The notes: generated by a model not told the origin, from the letters alone. 64,000 nucleotides of DNA from Verrucomicrobiales bacterium (GCA_024233215.1 JACKPW010000004.1:124001-188000), one strand, 5' to 3'; positions 50,937-59,616 are shown, numbered from the stretch's first letter. Numbers and translations: made by a program.

Positions 50937-51347
50937 ATGGCTTGGGTGATCGACACCTGCTTGCTCATTGACGTGGCGGAGGAGGATCCCGCTTTCGGTG
51001 CGGGATCGGCGGCGTTGATCGATACCCACCGACCGGCGGGCTTGATGGTCTGCCCGGTAAGCTACGTCGAACTGGCACCCGTGTTCGAGGGCCACCCGGA
51101 GGCCCAAGATGAATTCCTTTACCACCTCGGTGTGACTTGGCCGGAAGCTTGGATGGTGGCGGACACCGTTGCTGCCCACAAGGCGTGGTATCACCACGTC
51201 ACAGCAAGACGTGCTGGGCAGGTCCGCAAGCGACCGGTCGCAGACGTGCTGATCGGCGCCTTCGCCTCGCGCTTCGACGGCCTCCTCACGCGCAACCAGT
51301 CGGACTTCGCACGGCTGTTCCCCGGCTTGCGAACGGTTGGTCCCTGA
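50937..51347 (+). CDS. PIN-domain ribonuclease toxin (VapC-like)
   Basis: A 136-residue PIN-domain protein. The first acidic residue is in MAWVIDTCLLIDV (Asp6), the second in VSYVELAPVF and the C-terminal cluster in KRPVADVLIGAFASRFDGLLTRNQSDFARLFPG. These positions match the metal-binding acidic residues of VapC-type RNases, which cleave tRNA or rRNA when freed from antitoxin. It begins 4 bp after the antitoxin stop. The pair sits between two copies of the mpl 3' end, so it looks like a mobile or recombined insert. Confidence 0.85.
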   Translation: MAWVIDTCLLIDVAEEDPAFGAGSAALIDTHRPAGLMVCPVSYVELAPVFEGHPEAQDEFLYHLGVTWPEAWMVADTVAAHKAWYHHVTARRAGQVRKRPVADVLIGAFASRFDGLLTRNQSDFARLFPGLRTVGP

Positions 51348-51360
51348 GTTCCCTCGATGC

Positions 51361-51439
51361 CAGGGCCAGCGACAAAGTCGTAGCGCCAGATATCTGCGCT
51401 ACGAACCAACGACTTCCGCTGACTGTGTCACTGGCCCTG
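51361..51439. repeat. 79-bp imperfect palindrome downstream of the toxin gene
   Basis: Ends CAGGGCCAG (51361-51369) and CTGGCCCTG (51431-51439) are perfect inverted repeats. The centre GTAGCGCCAGATATCTGCGC (from 51380) continuing TACG is a second nested palindrome. It could fold as a long hairpin and may also act as a terminator. Confidence 0.7.
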
Positions 51440-51454
51440 CCCTGGATGCCATCG

Positions 51455-51521
51455 TCAGCAACGGCGGATTTGGTGGCATCCACGACAAACTCCTGCGACG
51501 ATTCACCGTATGAGCGCCTCC
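51455..51521 (+). repeat. 67-bp direct repeat, copy 2 (before the glycoside hydrolase)
   Basis: Reproduces the mpl 3' end including an in-frame stop (reading SNGGFGGIHDKLLRRFTV, then TGA) and overlaps the start of the glycoside hydrolase at 51510. Confidence 0.9.
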
Positions 51522-53522
51522 AAGAAGCACGTAGCCGCTGACGTCGGTCGCCGCAGATTGGCCTCCGTGGTCGCCGCATTCCTCACTCTCAGCTCCTCGG
51601 GCCTCGTTCACACCGCAGACCTCTCCCGACCGATCCCGGAACCGCTCCCCGACCATCCGGGCAACACCTTCCTCGCCGGCGAACCAGTCACCGTTGCCCT
51701 GCCCGCTCAATTGCCGGAGACCGCAACCTCCTGGCGGCTCCTCGACGAAGCCGATCACGAACTGGATCGCGGCACCTTTGGAAGCACGCCACCCAACCGC
51801 CTTGACCTCGGAGCACGCACCGTCGGCTTCTACCGAATCGAGTTTCTGGACAAGGAAGACGGTCTGCTGGACTGGACTTCCGCCGCCGTGCTGGCCCGAC
51901 TCCGTGCCCCCACCCCGCTGGATTCCCCCGTCTGTCTGGACCTGGCAACTTCCTGGTTCGCCCGCGACAACCCGATCGACCAAAGCCGCTTCGCCAACCT
52001 GGCCTCTCTCGCCGGCGTGAACTGGGTCCGCGACCGCATGCGTTGGAGCGAGATGGAGCCGGAGCCCGGCCGCTTCGCGACCCACACCACCTACGATTCC
52101 GCCGCCGACATCCAGCACGCGGCCGGTTTGCAGGTGCTGCAGGTGTTCCATGACACCCCTCCCTGGGCGCGCGAGGGCCGGCGCGGCGGGGAGTTCGCCA
52201 CGGACTTGCGGCACGTGTTCCGGTTCGGCCAGGCGATGGCCAGGCGATTCAAGGGGCGCGTCCAGGCGTGGGAACCGTGGAACGAAGCCAACGTCTCAAC
52301 CTTCGGCAGTCACACCGTCGACCAGATCTGCTCGTGGCAGAAGGCGGCCTGGCTGGGATTCAAGGCCGGCGATCCCGGCGTCACGGTCGGTTGGAACGTC
52401 ACCACCACCGTCCCCACCGTGCAACAGACCACCGGCATTCTCGCCAACGAAGCCTGGCCCTACTACGACACCTACAACATCCACACCTACGACTGGGCCC
52501 ATTCCTATCTTGGGCTCTGGGAGCAGGCACGGGCGGCCACCGCCGGACGCCCCCTCTGGATCACCGAAAGCGACCGCGGTTTGCAGCATCTGGGCAACGC
52601 CCCCTGGTTCGACCTCTCCCGCCACGACGAACGGCTCAAGGCGGAGTACATCGGCCAATCCTACGCGCAGTCATTCTTCGCCGGTTCCTCCCGCCATTTT
52701 CACTTCATCCTCGGCCATTACACGGAATCCAACGGGGTTCAATTCTCGCTGCTGCGAAAGGACTTTACGCCGCGTGCGGGCTACGTGGCCCTGGCCGCGG
52801 TCGGCCGTTTCCTCGCAGGCGCGAAAGTGATCGGCCGCTGGCAACCGGGCAACGACATCACCGGCATTCTCTTCCGCGCCCAACCGGACGGGGCGGACCG
52901 CGACGTGCTGGTGGTCTGGGCGGAGAAAGACGTGGACTGGCCGCAGCGCGGGAAGACCAAAGCCGGGCTGAACCTGCCCGACGGCCTGAAGCCGATTGCG
53001 GCCTTCGATTACCTCGGACGTTCAGTCGAAGTCCCAAATGAACTGACCTCCGCGCCCGTCTATCTGCTCTTGCCCACAGGCGAGGGCACGAAGCTGCCGC
53101 TGGAGAATCCGCCTTCCATGGCAGCCGATCCCGGCGGCGTCCCCTGCCCCATCGTGCTCCAGGCGGTGTTCCTCTCCGACCAACGCGTGAAAGTCGAGGA
53201 CCGGCCGTGGTCACAGGGGTATGCCTACGGGTTCGAACCGGGCAAGCCGGTGACCTTCAAACTCCGCGCGTACAACTTCGGCGATCAGCCGGCAACGGGC
53301 GAGATCATCGCCACCGACCTTCCCGCCGGATGGCAACTCACCCGCGGCGCCTGGCACGTCTCCCTGCCCCCCGGCGACATGGCCGAATTCGACGTCCAGT
53401 TCCGAGCTTCGGAGAATGGTTCAACCGATGACCTGGGCCGCCTGCACGGGGATTTCAAGGGCTTCGGCCGACCCGCACTGGCGTTTCGGATGAAGCACAA
53501 CGGGCCGCCAGCAGCCCCATAG
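51510..53522 (+). CDS. Exported clan-A glycoside hydrolase-like protein
   Basis: A 670-residue protein. After an N-terminal signal (about 14-36) and a beta-sandwich domain (about 50-130), a TIM barrel begins near SWFARDNPIDQSRFANLASLAGVNWVRDRMRWSEMEPEPG. The acid/base Glu is probably E259 in AWEPWNEANVS and the nucleophile E353 in PLWITESDRG, the pattern of clan GH-A (GH5/GH39/GH42 relatives). A C-terminal beta-domain follows (about 560-665). Substrate unknown. The stop codon TAG (53520-53522) is formed by the beginning of a family A repeat. Originally the gene was probably directly coupled to mpl. Confidence 0.82.
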   Translation: MSASKKHVAADVGRRRLASVVAAFLTLSSSGLVHTADLSRPIPEPLPDHPGNTFLAGEPVTVALPAQLPETATSWRLLDEADHELDRGTFGSTPPNRLDLGARTVGFYRIEFLDKEDGLLDWTSAAVLARLRAPTPLDSPVCLDLATSWFARDNPIDQSRFANLASLAGVNWVRDRMRWSEMEPEPGRFATHTTYDSAADIQHAAGLQVLQVFHDTPPWAREGRRGGEFATDLRHVFRFGQAMARRFKGRVQAWEPWNEANVSTFGSHTVDQICSWQKAAWLGFKAGDPGVTVGWNVTTTVPTVQQTTGILANEAWPYYDTYNIHTYDWAHSYLGLWEQARAATAGRPLWITESDRGLQHLGNAPWFDLSRHDERLKAEYIGQSYAQSFFAGSSRHFHFILGHYTESNGVQFSLLRKDFTPRAGYVALAAVGRFLAGAKVIGRWQPGNDITGILFRAQPDGADRDVLVVWAEKDVDWPQRGKTKAGLNLPDGLKPIAAFDYLGRSVEVPNELTSAPVYLLLPTGEGTKLPLENPPSMAADPGGVPCPIVLQAVFLSDQRVKVEDRPWSQGYAYGFEPGKPVTFKLRAYNFGDQPATGEIIATDLPAGWQLTRGAWHVSLPPGDMAEFDVQFRASENGSTDDLGRLHGDFKGFGRPALAFRMKHNGPPAAP

Positions 53523-53645
53523 CGGCGAATTGGCATTCGCCGAGCCTCCGCAGTCGCGCCATCATACTGCAACGGCGAACCGGCATTCGCCGGACCTCCT
53601 CGGGCGCCCGCCCCGGCTTCGGCGAACACCAGTTCGCCGCTACGA
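53519..53645. repeat. REPIN-like repeat, family A (three units)
   Basis: Units at 53519 (ATAGCGGCGAATTGGCATTC), 53570 (CAACGGCGAACCGGCATTCG) and 53619 (CGGCGAACACCAGTTCGCCG, then CTACG). The outer two are inverted copies. The element fills the gap to the convergent esterase gene. Confidence 0.75.
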
Positions 53646-53654
53646 TCCAATCCT

Positions 53655-55454
53655 TTAAGGCACCGCCGCCCCCTGGGTCAGCGTCCTTCGTCGAAACACC
53701 TTGTCCGCATTGCAGAGGTAGAGCCACTTCCGATCCGGCCCCGCAAAGACGCAACTCACGATCCCCTTCGCGGAAGGCTTGCTGACCACGCCGCCCAGGC
53801 GGCCCGTCCCGTCGAACATCTGGATGCCTTCCTTCGACGTGATCCAGGGGCGGCCCTCCGCATCGACCGTCATGCCATCGCCGCCGCTGGCTTCGTCGCC
53901 CACCGGTGTTCGCAGGGTCATGGAGCGCTCGCCCGAGGCCACCTTCCCTTCCGCATCCAGCATGAAGCTCCAGACGTTCGTGCCACGATACTCGCTGACG
54001 TAGAGGAACCGTTCATCCGGGCTCAACCCGATGCCGTTCGGCGCCACGATCCCGCCCGCCACCGGCGCCGGCCGGGGCATCTCATGGGCACGGATCGGCA
54101 CCCGCGCAACGGTCCCCGCCGCCGTGTCGGTGAAGTAGATGAAGCCAAGCCGGGAAACCACCAGGTCATTCGGCTCGACTCCCGTGGCGAGCGTCTCGAT
54201 CTCCTTCGATTGGGGGTCGATGGCCACGATTCGTTTGGTGGGGTTGTCCCCCTGCCCTTGCACACAGGCAAACAGGCGCCCATCCGGCCCGAACTTCAAC
54301 CCGCTGATCCGGGGCCCGTTGTCCAACCAGACTTCCGGGGAAAGCTCACTGCCCACCGCCAACCGCAGGATCCGGCCCTTGGGCAAATCGGAAAAGTAGA
54401 GATTCCCTTCGGCATCGCTGCACGCCGCATCGGTGAAGCCATAGCCCTCGCCCACCAGTTGCCAGTCACCGGGTTGCCCGCCATCGGGCAGGACCTTCGA
54501 CAGCGCCTCGTCGCCGCGGAAGTTGTCCTTCGTCAGCGGCTTCGGGAGCGCCTCCATCTCGGGTCGCCAGAGCCAGCGAAGCGAGTCCGGCAGGATGGCG
54601 CCGCCGTGCCGGCCGTTGTGGGCGCCGTCGCCGAAGACAAACTTGTGATCATAACCGGCGAACGCCAGGGCACTTGCCATCTGCTGATTCGAGAGGGGCC
54701 AGTTGCCGTGGAGGTTGTTGAGGTCGTTGGCGCCGTCCTGGAGGAACACCCGGATCGGTTTGCGCTCCGTTTTCCGGATCAGCGCCGGGTAAACATGGCC
54801 GCCCCGGATGTTGGTGAAACTCCCGATCTGGCTCAGCACCTTGCCGAACGAATCGGGCCGTTCCCATGCCACGGTAAACGCGCAGATACCACCGCTGCTC
54901 ATGCCACAAATCGCGCGAAGACGCGGGTCGGAACTCAGGTTCAGGTGCCAGCGATTCGTGACGTAAGGCAACAGTTCCTCGATCAGGAACCGGGCATAGG
55001 CGTCGCCGAGCGAATCGTATTCGAGGCTGCGGTTGTTCCGGTTGCCCCATCCTTCCGCCGCCGGTCCGTCATCCCCCCGATGCCCGGGATTCAGAAACAA
55101 ACCGACCGTCACCGGCATTTCGCCGCGGGCGATCAGGTTGTCGAACACAATGGGCACCCGCATCTGGCCGTCGGTTGAAACGTAGGCGTGGCCGTCCTGG
55201 AAGACCATGAGCGCGGCCGGCTTCCCTGGATCGTACTGCGCCGGAAGGTAGATCCACCCGGCCCGGGTGGTACCGGGGAAGATCTTCGAGCCGGCGAAGT
55301 CGAAACGTTCCACGCGCCCCATCGGCACACCGGGACTCCGGACGGTGGAATCGGAGCCCAACTCGTAGTCGTCCACCGCGTGGACCCCAAAGGAAACCGA
55401 GCCCAACGCGACGGCGCAGGTCGCCGCTCGAAAGCGCAAATGCAGGTTCAACAT
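53655..55454 (-). CDS. Exported esterase fused to an SMP-30/gluconolactonase domain
   Basis: A 599-residue two-domain exported protein. After the signal peptide (about 1-27) the first half is a CE1/D-type alpha/beta-hydrolase: AGWIYLPAQYDPGKPAALMVFQDG, nucleophile elbow ICGMSSGGICAF (S186), and a late His in FGDGAHNGRHGG. From about 330 to the end is an SMP-30-like beta-propeller: GYGFTDAACSDAEGNLYFSDLPKGRILRL, NGIGLSPDERFLYVSEYRG, GDGMTVDAEGRPWITSKEGIQMF. Such esterase-plus-gluconolactonase pairs are often separate genes for glycan ester or lactone metabolism; here they share one chain. The start at 55454 gives a normal signal peptide. Confidence 0.85.
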   Translation of the reverse strand: MLNLHLRFRAATCAVALGSVSFGVHAVDDYELGSDSTVRSPGVPMGRVERFDFAGSKIFPGTTRAGWIYLPAQYDPGKPAALMVFQDGHAYVSTDGQMRVPIVFDNLIARGEMPVTVGLFLNPGHRGDDGPAAEGWGNRNNRSLEYDSLGDAYARFLIEELLPYVTNRWHLNLSSDPRLRAICGMSSGGICAFTVAWERPDSFGKVLSQIGSFTNIRGGHVYPALIRKTERKPIRVFLQDGANDLNNLHGNWPLSNQQMASALAFAGYDHKFVFGDGAHNGRHGGAILPDSLRWLWRPEMEALPKPLTKDNFRGDEALSKVLPDGGQPGDWQLVGEGYGFTDAACSDAEGNLYFSDLPKGRILRLAVGSELSPEVWLDNGPRISGLKFGPDGRLFACVQGQGDNPTKRIVAIDPQSKEIETLATGVEPNDLVVSRLGFIYFTDTAAGTVARVPIRAHEMPRPAPVAGGIVAPNGIGLSPDERFLYVSEYRGTNVWSFMLDAEGKVASGERSMTLRTPVGDEASGGDGMTVDAEGRPWITSKEGIQMFDGTGRLGGVVSKPSAKGIVSCVFAGPDRKWLYLCNADKVFRRRTLTQGAAVP

Positions 55455-55707
55455 GACGGGGAGTCTCACTGAAGGGAGCGAGGCAGGCAAACCGCGAGTG
55501 ACGCCCCCCGAAGGAACCCATTCATTCGCCTCAACCTGGCACGGCGCCAGCCACCCTGGATCAAGAGCCTGTGGATCGCCCCCCCCCATGGGTCCGCAGA
55601 ATCCAGAGATGGCGTGGAAGGAAGCTGCAACCCCGGGACCAGGGGTTCGGCCAAGCCAACGCACGCCGGCATTGCCAGTCGGGGCGGGGGAAGCCAAGCT
55701 TGCCGGC

Positions 55708-56271
55708 ATGCGTGACTTGTCGCAGATCGCAATTCGCCGGCTGGCGGCATTGGCGAGCCTGATGCTCCTGGCGGGATGTCAACCCGCCGACCCGGCACCC
55801 GCCTCGCCACCGTCCGTTTCGCGTCGCGAGCCGGGCCAGCTTTACCTGAACCAGGCCCAGCCCAAACTCGACACGCTCAAGCTCTGGATCGGCACCCAGG
55901 AGGTCGAGACCGAGATCGCCCGGCGCCCCACGGAGATCGCCACCGGCATGATGCACCGGACCAACATGGTGGACGGCACCGGCATGCTCTTCGTCTTCGC
56001 CCGGCCGGAACCCCGTTCCTTCTACATGCGCAACACCCTGGTGCCCCTCTCCATCGCCTACCTCGATCCGGACGGCGAAATCCTGGAGATCCACGACATG
56101 AAGGCGCAGGACGAAACCCCGGTGGATTCCGCCAGCGACCGCATCCAGTATGCGCTCGAGGTGCCACAAGGCTGGTTCGGGAAGGTCGGCATCAAGCCCG
56201 GCATGCTGGTCGGCACGTCGAAAGGCAAACTGCCCGTCATCAACTGGGCGACCCTGCAGCCACGTCGATGA
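55708..56271 (+). CDS. DUF192 lipoprotein
   Basis: A 187-residue lipoprotein: lipobox LMLLAGC near residue 20. Then a DUF192 domain: EIARRPTEIATGMMHRTNMVDGTGMLFVFARPEPRSFYMRNTLVPLSIAYLDPDGEILEIHDM and YALEVPQGWFGKVGIKPG. DUF192 is a conserved beta-fold of unknown function, found in archaea and bacteria. The Met- and Arg-rich GMMHR and FYMRNT motifs are invariant in the family. The gene stands alone between divergent and same-strand neighbours. Confidence 0.85.
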   Translation: MRDLSQIAIRRLAALASLMLLAGCQPADPAPASPPSVSRREPGQLYLNQAQPKLDTLKLWIGTQEVETEIARRPTEIATGMMHRTNMVDGTGMLFVFARPEPRSFYMRNTLVPLSIAYLDPDGEILEIHDMKAQDETPVDSASDRIQYALEVPQGWFGKVGIKPGMLVGTSKGKLPVINWATLQPRR

Positions 56272-56437
56272 AGGGCAAGCCGCAGACGGACGCGGGTCGA
56301 CGCAGCGGGGGAAACGGGCGAAACGCGCCTCTCTCAGCCGCGGCGTGGCGGACGGCGCAGGAGCAGTGCCCGGCAGGGACACTCACTCGGAATCCTCGTC
56401 CATCCGAATTCATCTGCGGTTGAATCCCGCTGTCGCC

Positions 56438-58075
56438 ATGAAGATCGCCCTGGCCCAGATCAACACCACCGTCGGCGATTTCGACGGCAACCGCCGGCTC
56501 ATCCTGGAGGCGTTGCAGCGGGGTGCGGACGCGGGTGCGAACCTGGTGATGACCCCCGAACTGGCGGTCACCGGGTACCCGCCGCGCGACCTGCTCAACC
56601 GGCCGAGCTTTGTCGCGCGCAACCTGGAAATCCTCGCCGAGCTTGCCGCTGCCACCGGGGAAACCGCGCTCGCCGTCGGCTACGTGGGGCAGAACCGCAC
56701 GGGCCCCGGTCGCGATGCCACCAACTCGGTGGCGTTGCTGCATCGCGGGGAGAGGGTTGCCACCCGGGAGAAGTCGCTGTTGCCGAGCTACGATGTCTTC
56801 GACGAGGACCGCTATTTCGAGCCGGCAACCACCAACGCGCCCGTCGAGTTCGGCGGCGTCAAACTGGGCCTGACGATCTGCGAGGATCTCTGGAACGACG
56901 AGGGGTTCTGGACCGACCGACGGTATCGGCGAAATCCGGCGGCGGAGCTGGTGGCTGCGGGGGCGGACCTGTTGTTGAATCTCTCGGCCTCGCCGTGGCA
57001 CCTGGGCAAGAACCGGGTGCGTCACGCCATGCTCGGAACCCTCGCAAGGCGCAGCGGGATTCCCCTGCTCTACTGCAACAGTGTCGGGGGCAACGACGAG
57101 CTGGTGTTCGACGGGGCGAGCCTGGCGTTCGATGGATCCGGTGGATTGATCGCCCGGGGCGGGGCGTTCGTGGAGGACCTGCTCGTGGTGGACACGAACG
57201 CCACGGGTATCGCCGAACCGCTGGAACTCGAGGATGAGGAAAAGCTGTACCGGGCGTTGGTGCTGGGCCTCCGCGATTACCTGCACAAGTGCGGGTTCAA
57301 GTCGGCGGTCCTGGGTCTGAGTGGCGGGATCGACTCCGCGCTCACAGCGGCGCTGGCCGTGGCGGCGCTGGGTTCGGAAAACGTCCATGGCGTGGCCCTG
57401 CCCTCCCGCTATTCGTCCGCCGGCAGCCTGGCCGATGCCGAGGCGCTGGCCCGCAACCTGGGCATTCGTTACGACGTGATCCCGATCGAGCCGTCCTTTC
57501 AGGCGATGAAATCCGGGGTGGCGCCGCTGTTCGGCGATCGCCCGGAGGACCTGACCGAGGAGAACATCCAGGCCCGGCTGCGCGGAGTGATCCTGATGGC
57601 GCTGTCGAACAAGTTCGGTTCGCTGGTCCTGACCACCGGCAACAAGAGCGAACTGGCTGTCGGCTACTGCACCCTTTACGGCGACATGTGCGGCGGGCTC
57701 GCGGTGATCAATGACGTGCCGAAAACGATGGTCTACCGGCTGGCACGATGGATCAACCGCGAGCGCGAACTCATCCCGGAATCCTCGATCACCAAGCCGC
57801 CTTCCGCCGAGCTGCGACCGGACCAAAAGGACCAGGATTCGCTGCCACCCTACGAGGTCCTGGACTCAATTCTCGACGCCTACGTGGTGGAATGCCGGCC
57901 GGTGGCGGAGATTCTGGCGGCGGGTTTCGATCCCGAGCACGTGCAAAGGGTGGTGCGGTTGATCGATCTGAGCGAATACAAGCGGCGGCAGGCCGCCCCG
58001 GGATTGAAGGTCACGAGCAAAGCGTTTGGCGTGGGCCGGCGCATTCCGATTGCACAGCGCTGGCGGGAGACGTAA
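56438..58075 (+). CDS. nadE: Glutamine-dependent NAD+ synthetase
   Basis: A 545-residue two-domain enzyme. The N-terminal nitrilase-type glutaminase (1-260) has MTPELAVTGYPPRDLL (Glu), ATREKSLLPSYDVFDE (Lys) and LTICEDLWNDEGFW (Cys nucleophile in TICEDLW). The C-terminal ATP-pyrophosphatase domain has LGLSGGIDSALTAALA (P-loop, about 290) and LTTGNKSELAVGYCTLYGDMCGG, plus the C-terminal PPSAELRPDQKDQDSLPPYEVLD. It converts nicotinate adenine dinucleotide to NAD+ using glutamine as ammonia donor. The start at 56438 gives the normal N-terminus MKIALAQINTTVGD. A SLOG/dUTPase fusion follows after 10 bp. Confidence 0.94.
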   Translation: MKIALAQINTTVGDFDGNRRLILEALQRGADAGANLVMTPELAVTGYPPRDLLNRPSFVARNLEILAELAAATGETALAVGYVGQNRTGPGRDATNSVALLHRGERVATREKSLLPSYDVFDEDRYFEPATTNAPVEFGGVKLGLTICEDLWNDEGFWTDRRYRRNPAAELVAAGADLLLNLSASPWHLGKNRVRHAMLGTLARRSGIPLLYCNSVGGNDELVFDGASLAFDGSGGLIARGGAFVEDLLVVDTNATGIAEPLELEDEEKLYRALVLGLRDYLHKCGFKSAVLGLSGGIDSALTAALAVAALGSENVHGVALPSRYSSAGSLADAEALARNLGIRYDVIPIEPSFQAMKSGVAPLFGDRPEDLTEENIQARLRGVILMALSNKFGSLVLTTGNKSELAVGYCTLYGDMCGGLAVINDVPKTMVYRLARWINRERELIPESSITKPPSAELRPDQKDQDSLPPYEVLDSILDAYVVECRPVAEILAAGFDPEHVQRVVRLIDLSEYKRRQAAPGLKVTSKAFGVGRRIPIAQRWRET

Positions 58076-58085
58076 AACGCCGGGC

Positions 58086-58997
58086 ATGGCGGACCTGCCT
58101 CCTGATTTCACGATTGTCACGGGCGGCCAGACCGGTGCCGACCGGGCGGCCCTCGACTGGGCGATTGCGCATGACATCCCGCACGGCGGGTGGTGTCCCC
58201 GCGGACGCATGGCCGAGGACGGCCCCCTGCCCAGCGGCTACAAGCTCCGGGAAACCCCCAGTGCGGACCACTCCCAACGCACGATGTGGAACGTGCGCGA
58301 CTCCGATGCCACCGTCGTTTTCTCGGTCCAGCCCGTGCTGGTCGGCGGCTCGTTGTTCACGGTCGACACCGCCCGCAACCTGCGCCGACCCTGCCTTTGC
58401 CTGCCCCAGAACCTGGGCTTGGGCCCGGCAGTGCGCAAGCTGAAGGCTTTCCTGCAAAACCGCAGCATTCGCATCCTGAACATCGCCGGTCCCCGGGAAA
58501 GCCAGGAGGCCGGGGTGGCCCGATGGGTGCAGTCCGTGCTGGAAGCCGCCTTTCCCCTCCCCCAGGCGGCCGCCGCGACAGCGGCCGCGGAAGCCGAACC
58601 GGCGGGCCCCACCCCCGTTGCCGCCAAGGACCAGTTGCGCGAACTGTTCCGCATGCAGCGCGCGCTCAACGAGCGCATCGGCGTCCACACCCAGGGCATG
58701 AGCACCGAGGACAAGACGAAATGGGTGCTCAACTACTGTCGCGCCATGAGCCAGGAACTCGCCGAACTCACCGACAGCGTGCCCTGGAAGTGGTGGGCCA
58801 AATACCAGGAGTTCGACGAGCAGAACGCCCGGGTCGAGGTGGTCGACCTGTTCCACTTCCTCATCAGCCTCGCCCAGGTGCTCGGCATGGGGGCGGACGA
58901 CGTGTTCGAGGCCTACGTGAAGAAGAACCAGGTGAACTTCCAGCGTCAGGAAACGGGCTATGCGGTGAAGGACCATGACGACTCGCGCCACATCTGA
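58086..58997 (+). CDS. Fusion of a putative molybdenum-carrier (SLOG-type) domain and an all-alpha dUTPase
   Basis: A 303-residue fusion. Residues 1 to about 150 match the putative molybdenum carrier/YpsA-like SLOG domain: IVTGGQTGADRAALDWAIAHDI, GGWCPRGRMAEDGPLPSGYKL, TVVFSVQPVLVGGSLFTVD. These Rossmann-like domains are predicted to bind nucleotides or their derivatives. After an Ala-rich linker (about 165-190), residues about 195-300 match dimeric all-alpha dUTPases (MazG-like): the metal motif is an ExxE in SQELAELTDS and an ExxD in VEVVDLFHFLIS. The C-terminal half should hydrolyse dUTP or a related nucleotide. It overlaps hpt by 23 bp and follows nadE by 10 bp, so all three form a nucleotide-metabolism operon. 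Confidence 0.8.
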   Translation: MADLPPDFTIVTGGQTGADRAALDWAIAHDIPHGGWCPRGRMAEDGPLPSGYKLRETPSADHSQRTMWNVRDSDATVVFSVQPVLVGGSLFTVDTARNLRRPCLCLPQNLGLGPAVRKLKAFLQNRSIRILNIAGPRESQEAGVARWVQSVLEAAFPLPQAAAATAAAEAEPAGPTPVAAKDQLRELFRMQRALNERIGVHTQGMSTEDKTKWVLNYCRAMSQELAELTDSVPWKWWAKYQEFDEQNARVEVVDLFHFLISLAQVLGMGADDVFEAYVKKNQVNFQRQETGYAVKDHDDSRHI

Positions 58998-59607
58998 GGG
59001 CACCGCGTCCCGGGCTCCCGTGGAGGCCGGACGCCGGATTGTACGCCGCAACGTGGTCCCGGCCCAGTGGCGGTCGGAACTGAAATCCGTGCTGATCACG
59101 GAGGCCCAAATCCGGCGACGGGTCGCCGAGCTGGCCCGGGCCATCACCCGCGATCACGTGGGGGCCGATCTGCTCGTGGTACCCGTCCTGACCGGCACCA
59201 TCGTGTTCATGGCCGATTTGTTGCGCCACCTGCACCTGCCGCTGCGACTGGATTTCGTGGGTGTGTCGAGCTACCGCGAGGGCACGGAGTCCCGGCAACT
59301 GACCTTCACGAAGGAACTCCGACTGGAAGTGGCCGGCAGCGACGTGTTGCTCGTGGACGACATCCTCGACACCGGGAACACCCTCGCCGAGCTGCAGGCA
59401 CGACTCGGAAGACTCAAGCCGCGTCGCGTGCGTACCTGCGTGCTGTTGAACAAGCCCGACCGCCGGGAGCGCGATGTGCCGGTCGATTACGTCGGCTTCG
59501 ACATCCCGAACGAATTCGTCGTCGGCTACGGCCTCGACTACGCCGAGCGTTATCGCAACCTCCCCTTCGTGGGCGTCCTCCACCCCGACCGCTACGCGCC
59601 CGCATGA
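58975..59607 (+). CDS. hpt: Hypoxanthine phosphoribosyltransferase
   Basis: A 210-residue type I phosphoribosyltransferase. The PRPP-binding motif is VLLVDDILDTGNTLAEL (about 122-138), the flexible loop/substrate region SSYREGTESRQLTF, and the C-terminal purine specificity region DYVGFDIPNEFVVGYGLDY, all as in bacterial HPRTs. It salvages hypoxanthine (and perhaps guanine) to IMP/GMP. The N-terminus extends about 35 residues before the usual start. It begins 23 bp inside the SLOG-dUTPase gene, so its expression is tied to that gene. A family A repeat follows. Confidence 0.92.
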   Translation: MTTRATSEGTASRAPVEAGRRIVRRNVVPAQWRSELKSVLITEAQIRRRVAELARAITRDHVGADLLVVPVLTGTIVFMADLLRHLHLPLRLDFVGVSSYREGTESRQLTFTKELRLEVAGSDVLLVDDILDTGNTLAELQARLGRLKPRRVRTCVLLNKPDRRERDVPVDYVGFDIPNEFVVGYGLDYAERYRNLPFVGVLHPDRYAPA

Positions 59608-59616
59608 ACTTCCCGC

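Noticed and set aside
36690..56424. A third dispersed repeat family based on CGTCCATC...CATCTGCGGTTGAA
   Set aside because: Only two partial matches in the window; noted within the 36466-36817 gap but not called a family.
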